From Apteryx mantelli (taxonomy: Eukaryota; Chordata; Aves; Apterygiformes; Apterygidae): DNA of 64,000 bases. A program made the translations under genes and the position numbers. The DNA lies in contig NC_089981.1 in NCBI RefSeq assembly GCF_036417845.1, forward strand, positions 23,022,001 through 23,086,000, written 5' to 3'. The notes below the pieces were generated by a model. That model was given only the letters and a program-made list of their open reading frames with translations, had not been told where the DNA came from and made no database searches. Shown piece by piece: positions 25,201 to 36,500 of the stretch. The stretch's first letter is position 1; each line of letters opens with the position of its first letter.

Positions 25201-25316
25201 TGAGATTGCATCAAAGGTCAACATAAACCATTCTCAGATTTCAAATGTACTTCTGGCTTTTTTAAAAGCAAAGAAAAAAGTTTGTCAGTCTCTATAAATT
25301 TATATTCTATTCTGTT

Positions 25317-25317
25317 A

Positions 25318-25349
<32 letters not shown>

Positions 25350-25385
25350 CACACACATATACATATATATTTGTGTGTGTGCGCA
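25317..25385. repeat. (TG)n(TA)n(CA)n alternating palindrome
   Basis: Six or seven TG steps, then about nine AT steps, then CA steps form a self-complementary palindrome at about 25317-25358, followed by another TG/GC alternating run. Alternating purine-pyrimidine DNA of this kind can adopt Z-form or cruciform structure. Confidence 0.85.
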
Positions 25386-26539
25386 CAAGCATATACACAT
25401 ACATATAGAAAGATCAGCAAAGTGATATATAGGATGAATTATTCTACAATCCTACCTCCCACTTACCTTTTATCTTCAGTCTGAAATGGTTAGCTGGGCA
25501 GCAGGAACCCAAAGCTTCATATACAGCATGCTAATTCAGAGCAATTACTAACCAGAATTAACAGAAAAGCTTACAATTTTTCTTCAGCCCAGCAAGCTGG
25601 AGATACTGAAGAAAAGACATCACTGAAGCAAGCTTCCCAGCAGAATAGAAGCATTTAGCAGAGAAATCACAAAATCTGGCTTTTTACATAAACCAAGAGT
25701 AGCCTCTTACCCACCTTTGCATCACCACCTTTGTGCCAGCAGCGGTGGGCTGGAGAGAAAAAGAGGAACTCCCACAGGAGAGAGACCAAGGCCTCACTTG
25801 TATCAGTGTAAAAGCAGAGCAGCTCCGATGAAATCAGCACTGTCCCCACTGAATTGCACCCTGGAAAAGACAGGAGACTTTTATCCTTGGAGAGCCACCA
25901 GAAAAGCCAGGGAGCAGAGGGAACATGATAAAAAAGTGCACCTCATGGGAATACTCGATTTTACTGTTTGCCTTTTCGTGTTAAATGCACTATGCCTATG
26001 GCAGGTTTCACAGGGATAACATTTATTTATTAATTTGCACAAAGCCTGGGCCAAAACCTTGCATATGCTAAAACTCCTCCAAGTCCTCCTGTGATACAAC
26101 AGCCCTAAGGGGACTTACCTGCCACAAGGACTTCAGCTGATTAAAAGACCGCATGGTCTCCTCTGTTTGGCCCCCTTGCGGCACTCGCCTGGAATTAAAA
26201 AGAATGCACAACATTAGGATTATGCGCTTTCTTATGTTTACAGTGGCCACAATAAAGAAATGACCATCTTCTGACAGACAAATCCAGTTTTTCAAGTTGC
26301 CAATTCATTTCAAGCAATTTAAGATTAAGCTGATCCGATCTGACCTTGGCAAGCTAAGGATTTGGAAACTGCCGATAAAAAAAAAAGTCGCCAGGGAGCA
26401 AATTGCTTCAACCTAGGGTCTGTGTTTTTTAAAGTTTACATCGAAGACAGAATTAGTATAATGCATGAAAAACAGCTTCTCACATACAGTTGAGTCACCA
26501 GTGCCACTGAACAGCAAAGAGCCAAGCCTCACTGAGCCC

Positions 26540-26930
26540 TCCACCACCCTTCGACGGCCATTTTCACAGCAGCTGCAAATAAACAGGATGGGGTGGAGTT
26601 CAGTTATTTGAAGGTGCCACAGTACGCTTGCTTATTATATCTATTTATCTATTTTTTTTTTATGAGGGAGGGAAGAAAACTGCCATCCACTGTCCTCGGA
26701 GAGACTTTCAGCTCAAAGCATGGCCACCACTGTTGCAACCAGCCGGAGAGGACGCTGCAGGAAGATGGCGGCACCCCTGTGAGGGGCTGCTGCGCCTGCC
26801 ACGCCCCGCCCCGCCCCACCCTGCCCCTAGGAAGCTCAGCAGCGCTGGGACAGGCGGCCATTTTGGGCTCGCCAAGACCATAGGGCCGCTCTTCTTTATA
26901 CGCGCTCTGCTGACCTAAAATGAAAATAAA
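26540..26930. promoter_or_regulatory. CpG-rich block with YY1-like and Sp1-like motifs, candidate orphan promoter
   Basis: In an AT-rich spacer this block is conspicuously rich in CpG between about 26690 and 26905. It holds AAGATGGCGGC (26762-26772), a strong match to the YY1 element of TATA-less promoters. An inverted GCGGCCATTTT lies at 26854-26864 and GACGGCCATTTT near 26553. A run of Sp1-type boxes is at 26802-26817. No coding exon is attached to it. It may start a non-coding RNA or serve as a distal control element; both are inference. Confidence 0.45.
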
Positions 26931-27136
26931 CAACCTGGAGGCTTTTTTTTTTTTCCCTGTCTTCCCCCCACACACCTTTTTTGGGGGTCACAGTGGTAAT
27001 GGGGAGGTCCCGTGACCCGGTTTCATGCTACTTCATCCCCTCCCACCACCACCAGCTGCCACCGAGGGGCAGCCCGGGCCCCCTCCCCCGCAGCCCTCAG
27101 TGATGCTAGATCAAGCGGATGTTTGGGGGTTGTTGG

Positions 27137-27566
27137 CTTTTTTCCTTTTTTTTCCCTTTTTTTTTCTTTTCCTTTTTTCATCTTTTCCCCTTTTCCTTTT
27201 TCCTCCCCTTTTTTCTCCCCTTTTTTCTCTTTTTCTCCTCTTTTTTCTCCATTTTTCTCCTCTTTCTCCATTTTTCTTTTTTCCTCCTTTTCCTTCCTTT
27301 TTCCTTCCTTTTGCCTCCTTTTTCCTCCCTTTTCCTCCTCCTTTTCTATTTTTCTCCTTTTTCTCCTTTTTTCTCCTCTTTCCTCCTCCCCCTTTCCTCC
27401 TCCCCCTTTCCTCCTCCCCCTTTCCTCCTCCCCCTTTCCTCCCCCACCTTTTCCTCCCCCACCTTTTCCTCCCCCACCTTTTCCTCCCCCACCTTTTCCT
27501 CCCCCACCTTTTCCTCCTTTTCTTCTTTCTCCCTTCTTTCCTTTTTCTCCTCCTTTTTTTTTTTTT
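27137..27566 (+). repeat. 430-nt polypyrimidine tract with internal tandem repeats
   Basis: The plus strand is almost entirely C and T with only scattered purines. Its 3' half resolves into four copies of a 14-nt CCTCCTCCCCCTTT unit from 27382, then five copies of a 15-nt CCTCCCCCACCTTTT unit. Long open frames on both strands here are a by-product of the low complexity. Confidence 0.93.
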
Positions 27567-30500
27567 AATCTTTTAATCCCCTCTTGCAGGAACGGGCAGG
27601 CCAAGGCTGCAGGTTTAATTCCCACTTTTCCCACAAAGCTGAAGCGGCTTCTTTCGTGCACCGGTTTTTCTGAGGTGTTACCTGGAGGTTTGCCCCCATG
27701 CGGCAGTGTCACCCCGCAGCCCCAGTTCCTGCCCGCATGCTTTGCGTCTAGCCTCATCCTAAATCTCCGTGTTTTTCCTTGTAGATGGGCCCTTGAGCAA
27801 CGACCGACATCGCAGCTTTCTGCCCCGCAAGGCCTTGGCGGCGTGCAGGCTAACCCACTGCAGCAAGGTAGGGCTCCAGTTGCTTGCAGGATTCAAGGAG
27901 GAGAAGAGGGGAAGGCAGAAAATATCCCCAGCTGCTCCTTGAAGGCGCTTCCTTTCTTTTCTCATCTCTTTCTTTCCACGGGCAAGTTGCTGTCTTACTA
28001 ATGCACCAGTTCTGTCCTCACTTAAATTTCTTGAGGCCGTCTCTTCCTTCTCATTACTTATTCTTCATTTCATTCTTAGTGTCCGTTGTGTCATTCAGCT
28101 TTATGCATATTTGTGCTGATGGTCGCCCTGCATTTCTTCTGTCACATGCGATGGGCCACCGGCTGTTTGATTGTGTTTACTGACAAGTACACGTTTGATA
28201 AAAAATTTCTAAATAGATATTTTCAGCATATTAATTTTTTAAAATAATAACGGGTGTTTATATTTTAAACAAAACCCATAAGCTTTCACTTTTCTGAAGA
28301 TGCTGAAACCATGTTATGAGTGTTCAGGAAATACAGCTAGCTGCTTTCAGACCCATATATGAAGTTTCACAGCTATGCATTTGCTTTATTCACCTACCAG
28401 CACTTGCATAGAAGACCATTGTTCTGTCCCATCAAACTTAATTTTTGTACAATGTAAAAGAAAATCAAATGTTTTGCTTGAGGCAACAGATTATTTTGTT
28501 CCTTTCTCCCTAAAAGTTCTGTGTAATCTAAGATGCAACTCAGATATTTCAGCTGTTAGGCAATCTGCATCAATATATATAAACTTTCATGTTAAGAATA
28601 CTTTGTGGTTAATACACAAGGAACTCCCCCAAAGGTGAAAGGATCTACAGAGAAAATGTAGATTTGTTATCTCCTCAAGTCTGCTCTATCAACCGCTTCC
28701 CCACACCCCTTATTTTCAGTAATCAATCTAGAGCTACTTTTGCCATTACTTCTCTGAAATCTATCTAGTCTTATCTGCCTCAACTGAAGGTCATAGGCAG
28801 CATAAGGTTTCTAGGTAGAGATATGTTTTATTGGCTCGGCCGGTATAATTAGAAAAATTAGGCAAGCTTTTTGGCAGACAAACCTTCAGTCATCTTAAAA
28901 AAAAAAAGTGACTAATTATTTTGCCATCAGAGTGAGTTATTTCTTAGACTTGTCTACCTGAGGAAATGGATGAAATCCAGCCAAATCCTACTCTCCTAGC
29001 CCATTCAGCTGAAGCCAGGAGGACAGGATTTGTGCGGTCAGGACAGAGTTTGGCCCCCAGTCAGCTTCAGGAAAACACTTGCATCATTGACACTTGCAGA
29101 AGAGTTCTGCACTACTTTAGCAATAGGTTTAAAGGCTTGCTTCCTCCACATATTTTTATACCACTACAAACACTCTAAATAAGCTACTGCAGTTCTGTAA
29201 TATGTTTATGTTGCTAGAGGTTAAAGGGACTTGCAGGACTCACTCTCACTAGTTGTACTAGTGCAAGGCTTTTTTTCTTTTTTTTAATTCCAGTTGTACT
29301 GTAGTTTTACATTTACATGTCTCTACACTGCAAGTAAGACACATATATGCAACAACCCATGTAGACAAATTCTAAGCAAAAGCAGCCAGCATTTTATCTG
29401 TAAGCACATCCTAGCAAGGCTCCTGGCCTCTTGAGGACCTGTTCCCAGTAGAGGAATTTGGTCCCTCTGGCATTAACATTGGGGTGGTTGGGGACAAAGG
29501 GGATGGTTGCTTATTTTACTGAATCTGGTTTCTCAGTAGCCTGTTTCAGGATCCTCCACCCGTGTTTGTGACATCATTAGTTGTTAGCAGTGGACAAAGT
29601 CCTCATCCTAACAGGAAAAACTGCTTTGACCTTGAGTTCTGCAAAGGTTGAGAGTAGTCGTCATTTTATCCCTGCTAATAAATCTCCTATTCATTTTCAC
29701 AAAGGCTTAGATATTTAACAGGCGTCACACAAACCGAATCCATACAGAGTAAACAGTCAAACAGAGACTGCCATTGTGGATGAGTTGTACCACCTTCAGC
29801 CTTGTGCCTAGAAATGTCCTTGAGGCGTGGTGTTGGCTCTGCCCCAGCACAATGCCCACGCTGACAGATCAGAGCCTTGTAAAGTAATCATTGGCAGCTA
29901 ACGTAAATCCTCATCAAAAAACGTGCTCTCTGATGAAATGATCACAATGTGAGTAATGGGGATAGTTCAGAAACCACGTGAAGGGTACAGAAGCACAGGA
30001 CAAGGACTAGAAGTTCTGAGTCTAGAGTTTTGTTTGAAAGATTTCCATAAAAATTCATGCAACAGCTTGAGTAACATTCCTTTATAGGAGGGAACGAGTA
30101 GCAAGAAAAATGAGCCTACTTTTTTTCTCTCTCCCTCTGTTATTTCTTTTTCTTACTTCCCTTGTGCTTTTATTTTTGCTTGTTTTTTGATTCCCATCAA
30201 GAACATTCTCATTTTGGGAGTGTGGGGTTTTGTTTTTTGCCTCAGATATTGCCTCTTAGCTCACAGGTGCTCAGCAAAGTTCTTAAGAATTTGTTAAACT
30301 GTAAATTTACCAATAGCCATGCTAAAACAAATGGGATTACTTTGGTCTGTAGTCAGATTACACTTCATGCCCAATTCCATTTTGCGTACTTATTCACAAA
30401 GGTTGTTTAGGCACATATGCATCTCAGAGTAAACTAACACTTTTTTTGGCATTTTTATTAGTCTAACAGCTAAGAATCCTACTCACACAGACCAGGACTT

Positions 30501-33500
30501 TCCTGTGCTAGGTGCTATAATAAACTATGGTCTGAATCTGTTTTTTTTTAAACACGTACATAGCTGCTCTGTTGAACTAGATTAGAGTTTAATTTTGCTT
30601 TCATCTCTCTGCATTGTCCCAGTATTATTTATCCAAATATTTATTATGCCATGGTAGTGCTGGTAGTAGAATGGCATAGGATTAGGGCCTGCTGTGTTAT
30701 ACAAACATTAAACATGAGAATTCTTAGCAATAAAAGGTAGTATAAAGATATGGAAGAGAGGAGAGGGAGACTAGTAATAGGCATCTGAAGTTACATATGC
30801 TATTTATAAAGCTTAAAGGGAAGAGACAACTACCTCGAACTGCGATTTTGCTAGTTATTTCTGTAGTAGTATGGTCCCTGCTCTGCTATTTCTGGGACAC
30901 TAGTTACAGTGTTTGTGCAATGGACAGTTGTCATCAAACTGGAAGGGATCAAAGCTGACTAGGGACAGAACCTTTTCTTAAACTTCAGCAAGCAATGTCG
31001 TTTAAAGGAGACTCCAACCTACAAGGATGTCCGCACACCACCTCCAAGACAAATAAAATTCAGTAGCATGACGTCCTCTCCATGACTTGCCCAGAACAGT
31101 ATTGAAAGGAATTATTTACAAAAAGATGTTTAACTCTTTCAGTCACAATGGCCAACCAGTATCTTTAGCTGAGTTTCATTTAGTTGACCTCCAGGAGTCA
31201 TTCATTTTCTGACTTGCTACCTCACACTCATTCTTAGCTTCTCATTCATCCATACATACCCATTTTCCTCTAGCATCCCTCTGCATTCTGTTTTCTCACT
31301 TATTCTTCCTAGCTATTCTCCCTTCATGATCCCCAAATCTCACTCTCTTCCTCTCTCCCAGGTAGTGCTCTACTTTCTTTCTCCCCGTGGTTTCTGTAAG
31401 ATGAAGCTGCTACCCTCGTGGTCCAGTGCTGATGGCAGCAGCGACAGCAAAGGGAGAAAAGAAAAGGAGCAGTGAAGAAGAGGCTCATCTGCTGGCAACA
31501 GCTGAACTGCTACAGAAAGTCAGAAAGAGATGAAATTGGTCAGTCTGTAAAGACTTTTAAGTTTGCTTCTCCTCTGTGTTGACTGTAACCGTGATCCATA
31601 TGTCCTTTTAAATTAAAAATAATAACAACAACAGAAAACCCTAGAGATAGCCAACCCAAAAGCTCCACATCAGGATTCCCCAAGCCACACATTTGTGGAA
31701 TCTGGTAGGGTACTGTTGGGAATTACCATTTTGTGCTTGCTCAGCTCTTCCCTTGACATCCACCGTTGGCCACAACCACCAATAGAATATTGGCTTAGAT
31801 GGATATCTTTTCTGATGTACTGTGGTCCTCCTTAAGCTAAATGAACAGAATGAAAGTCCATCTCATGGTGGGTAAAACCAGCAACCACTTATCTGCTGTC
31901 CTTATTTTACATTAGCGTTCGGGAAAAAAATCCCAACACATTAGCAAAGCAAACAGATATTTACCAGAAAGGTTTGATTCTGTTTCCTACTATCTAGTTT
32001 TTTGGGTTTTGGTTTTTTTTTCACCCCCACTGAATTACAGAGATGTTGAAAGTTTGACTTGGCATCCATTAAATGCTTTAACACATAATAGAAAAATCCA
32101 GGATCTCTTCGAGCTCAAAAAACCCTAGGGCGGCACCAGAAGCTACATGAACAACTTGAATTCCAATGTTTCCTAGTGAACCGGTGTTTTGCTTTGCAAG
32201 TGTAATTGTCGAAATATCCTTTCTGAACAGAAGGAACCCCCCCCCAAATTCCCCTATGCTGCAACATGTTGACACATTAAACGATGAATCAAGCTATTTC
32301 TTCTTTTGCCTCATTCTGAACAGCTGGATCATTCCAGTTGAAGTATTTCCTCTTCCCTTTCCCAAAAATAATTGACCCAAGTAGATCAAAAGTCTGTAGA
32401 ATGTCAGCTAAATGACAAAATGCTTGACAAAGTCATAAGCAATCGGAAACAGGGTCTTATCATGGAAAATGTAGTTTAATCAATGCTGGCAGTGCTAGAA
32501 GGTAAACGTATAATAAGAACAATTCAGGAAAAAATCCAAACTAGAGTCAGCCTTGTTCTAGCTAAAACATAACTGATGGTTCAAGATAATAATTCATATC
32601 AGTAGATACCCACTCATTCAGCTTCCAGGACCCTGCACGATACATTGCCTGGGGATAGGAAGAGTTTTGCCCGCTTAGTAAGCCAGTCTGTGAAAGGATG
32701 TGATTGTTATCCAGGTATACATTATTAAAGGATTAATAAAACTTGTATCAGCTTCCACAGAAGTCTCTTCATTGATTTCAGTGGGATTTGAACAATATTC
32801 TACATAGATAGCCCCTATTCTTCACAGTTTGGTAAGAATTTGATCTAACGCTAATCACTACAAACAGAAGTGCAAATTATTACATTTTAACAAATTAGCA
32901 TCTTAAGAAAAATATTAATTTGCATATATTTTCATCATCCCTTTCATTCTCTGAATCTCTGGACCATGGAAAAAATATCTCTAGACAGTTCTTCTCCCAA
33001 AGTGTTCTTCACTAAATTGATTCAGAAAATGTTCCTGCCTCTAAATCCACAGGAACAACTTTCCCATATTAATACCAAAGACCATTGAACAAAAAAGACT
33101 TAGGAAAATGACTTGATTTAATAAGTTTTAGTGTAAAACTGACTGAATTACATGCATAAATGCATTTATATTCCTTTCTGTCATGAGCAAATATTAGCTA
33201 AAGTAGTGACTGATTAGCAGTTACGCTGAAAACAGCAATCATGGGAGTTTCCTGACATTCTATTCTACTGTCCTTGGTTTCAAAATATAACACACCAAAT
33301 ATTTTGCTCCATTCACAACCTTTATATGGTTTTAAGCCACAAATATCCTAGCAAATAATTCTAGAGTCAGAAGTTTTCTCAGGTGCATTAATATCTCTGA
33401 TTTACAGAATGAGATTATTCAGTTAATTTATGAGTGGTCAAACTGGAAGCGCTTTCCCAAAGCCCTACTTGTACTTGTCTTTGATCTTGATATATACAGG

Positions 33501-36500
33501 GTATTGCTTCTGTTAGGAGCAAAGTAGCTCAGAATGGAAAAACCCACTGGATTGTCCAGAGTGCATATAAAGCATGCTCAGTGGTTAAGAACAGTATAGT
33601 CTTCACGTTTAAGGTGCGTCTGATAATAATCTAACAACACACTTCATTACATACCAGCGTCCCAAAAGATTACCTGACAGTTGCCATGTTTGTGTTCAAA
33701 CTGAATGCAATGGTAAAACTCCTTACTGACTTAAAAAGGAGCAGAAAAGAATTCATGGTACCTTGAATGTATAAAATGCACCTAGCATGTCCTTGAGTTG
33801 GCAACGTTTGTGGCTTAAAACATCAATTATTATTTTGAAATCACATATTAAAATTATCTTTTGAAGTGACATAGAATCACTGTATCAAGTGCAGGTCTGG
33901 TGTGATATGGACCTATGAAGCACGAAGGATTAAGGTGATGCATTGCATACACTTCCATGTATGGAAGGACACAGCAGGGCAGACATTTGGCTTCATCTGA
34001 GGATCGCTCAATACAATCCAAGAGGTAGGTGGAACACTGCTTCCACAAGTGGAGCCAGAAAGAGTTGGTTCTTTTGCTCAGATTAAAGCAAAGAAAAAAG
34101 ATAAAGATATTTTAATTTGCTCCTAGTGCCAAGATACGAAAAGTCATTGCAGATAGAAGAGCCCAGTCATACCTTCTGCATACCAAAAGCTGGAAAAAAG
34201 AGGTTAGTATTTTTAACTAGCAATTATTAATAATTAGTATTTTTATTCCAGTAGCAACCAGGACTCCAACTATTAGTAAGTTTCTACCATTCTTGTCACA
34301 GCATGTGAATATAGAATTTGTTAGCTCCTTCTTGAGGCATTTGTAATCAAATTACATTGGACAGACCAAATACAGATGGGAAATAAAACACACAAAGTAA
34401 TCTTGCCCAGTGGCATTCTGCAAGGGAATCATAAAGCTGAAAATAAATCCAAGGACTCCTGACTCTCAGCAGTAGTCTCTTTCTATAGGAGACCATATAG
34501 ATATCCTTCCATTGGAAATTATGGCCCCCAGCACACTCCTGCAAGGATTCACGACAGTATTTTGATCCTAAACTAGAGCTAATTTATTTTGTTATCTTTT
34601 CTAGGAATAACATTTTTTGCAAGATACATCAAGATGCTTACTGTAAATTGTGTCTTGTTCACCTCCATACTCAGGCAGAAGTACCCATCTTTTGTTTCCT
34701 AAATACTTCCAGTGAGTTGCAAGTGGTTTGAAACTCAGTTCAACTGTTTTACCTACTCTATCAACAGATCTGTTGGGAGAGCTTTGCAGGTTGTTTAAAA
34801 CACTTCATATGGTCCTAAGCACTGGGCACATGAATTTAAATATTATGCTCAACATATACAATGAACTACACCATCACATGATAGTATGGATATGGGACAC
34901 CCTAAAAAACATGTAATGAAAAGATATGTATCCTCATTTTTTTCTTTATGAAGGAAAGTTTTATGTAATTCTATATGTGACACTATTTAAATGAGCTACT
35001 TTGCATACTTACTCATGACTTAGATGTTATCAAAAGAGTAGAGTTACCAGTTTTTGCGTAGTTCCTTGAGCTACAATAGACTGCTGCTGGGAATTGTGAG
35101 GAGAGCTGGAAAACATGTCTTTGTGGGACAGAACTGTATTTCTTTTTCTCCAATTCCTTTCTCCCAATATTTCTTCTTCTCTTGTCCCCAGATTACACCC
35201 CTCTCCACTTCCCCTTTTCAGAAGGGCAAGACATTGTGTATCTGCAGCCAGAAACAGTGAGTTAGAAGCAGAGACTGCTTCAAAAGTATATACCAGGCAT
35301 ATATCCAGGGATCTTGTTTCTATGCAGGGTGGGAAAGTATGAGACACTGGTGTGGAGGGGCTTATGAAGCAATAGACAGGATGAGTACTGGAGTACAAGG
35401 ACTGGTGCTGCAGGCAGCACAGGTTGAGCTGGGGGGAGGAAGGATGTGTGAGTCAGTACAAACAACTCGGCAGTGCAGAGGAGGCTGTTTGCTATGGGAC
35501 AGCAATTGTGGGATTGAAGAGTTAGGTGTGAGGGCTGCTGTAGAGTATGTGGCTATGTGCACAGAAATGCATCAGCAAAGAAAAATGAGACACTGCTGGA
35601 GAAAATCCACAGCAATGTGTAACCCTTCACACCATTGGCCGCTGTTTCTTGACAGAGACCCAACAAGCAGAGCAGTGAGATGGCAGAGAGACTTTTATCC
35701 CCAAGGACTGGTTTCAGTTAAAGTCTGCCCCTTCTCCATAGCATCCAAGTGCTTCATATCTTCACCTGCAAATTTGAAGAGATCCAATGTACAGGGACAT
35801 GAGTTTGCTAAAGAAGCCTGTGATGGAACAGGTATTTGGACCTCAACATGCAGGATCTCAGGCCAGCTCCTAAACGTTGTATAATCTCCTGTCTGCACTA
35901 AGCCACTTAATATCACACTATCTGCATTTAATCTGATTCTCAAGTTTCTTACCTGTCAGCAGAGTATCTGAGCACCTTTGGCTATAAGATACAAGAATGT
36001 AAATGAGATCAGAATCTGGCTCATTATGTTCAGAAAGCCACAAGAGTAGGTTTTACTGTTCTTAGCAGTGTTTTTACAGATCAGCCAGCATTGTTACTGA
36101 ACTTGGTCCTGAAGTACAGCTGGATTTGGATGAAATGCAATTATCAAAGATGTTGATACTCCCTTCTTCTTCGCTGATGTATGCCAAAGGGATGAGAACA
36201 AATGAAGACTGGTTCATTTCAAATTATCTTTGGGAATTTGAAGCTAGAAGTGAAGAAACAAACTCTCTTACAGCTATCAGGTTTGTTGCCTACAGCAGTT
36301 GCAATATATTCCTTATGGGAAACTAGCAGAGCAGCACACATATACATGCATATACCAAAAGGTAATGATGTGCAAATAATAAATAAAATGGGTGACTTAC
36401 AGCTTCACCCAGAGCAAAGCCTGATCGCATAAGATCCCATCAACATTCTGCTTTGACTGGTCCTTAAATACCATAAGCAGAATGGCAATTAATTTAAACC

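Larger units (their letters stand above)
20791..26480. other. Intergenic spacer, 5' portion
   Basis: No ORF here shows domain character or plausible flanking splice sites. Visible content is a purine-rich GGAA/GAAA tract at about 22196-22252, a short-repeat palindrome at 25317-25358, and otherwise unremarkable AT-rich DNA. I could not identify a transposable element by eye and cannot exclude old CR1-type remnants. Confidence 0.6.

Noticed and set aside
27012-28001. 329-codon plus-strand and 244-codon minus-strand ORFs
   Set aside because: Most of the length is Phe/Pro/Ser or Lys/Gly/Glu low complexity read through the polypyrimidine tract. No domain or matching codon pattern is visible outside it.
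29480-29510. G-rich stretch as a G-quadruplex
   Set aside because: It has only three runs of four G plus isolated pairs, which is too weak to list as a supported element.
35030-35884. Overlapping ORFs of up to 181 codons on both strands
   Set aside because: No recognisable motif, no promoter or splice context, and open stretches on both strands at once. They look like chance in a stretch low in stop codons.
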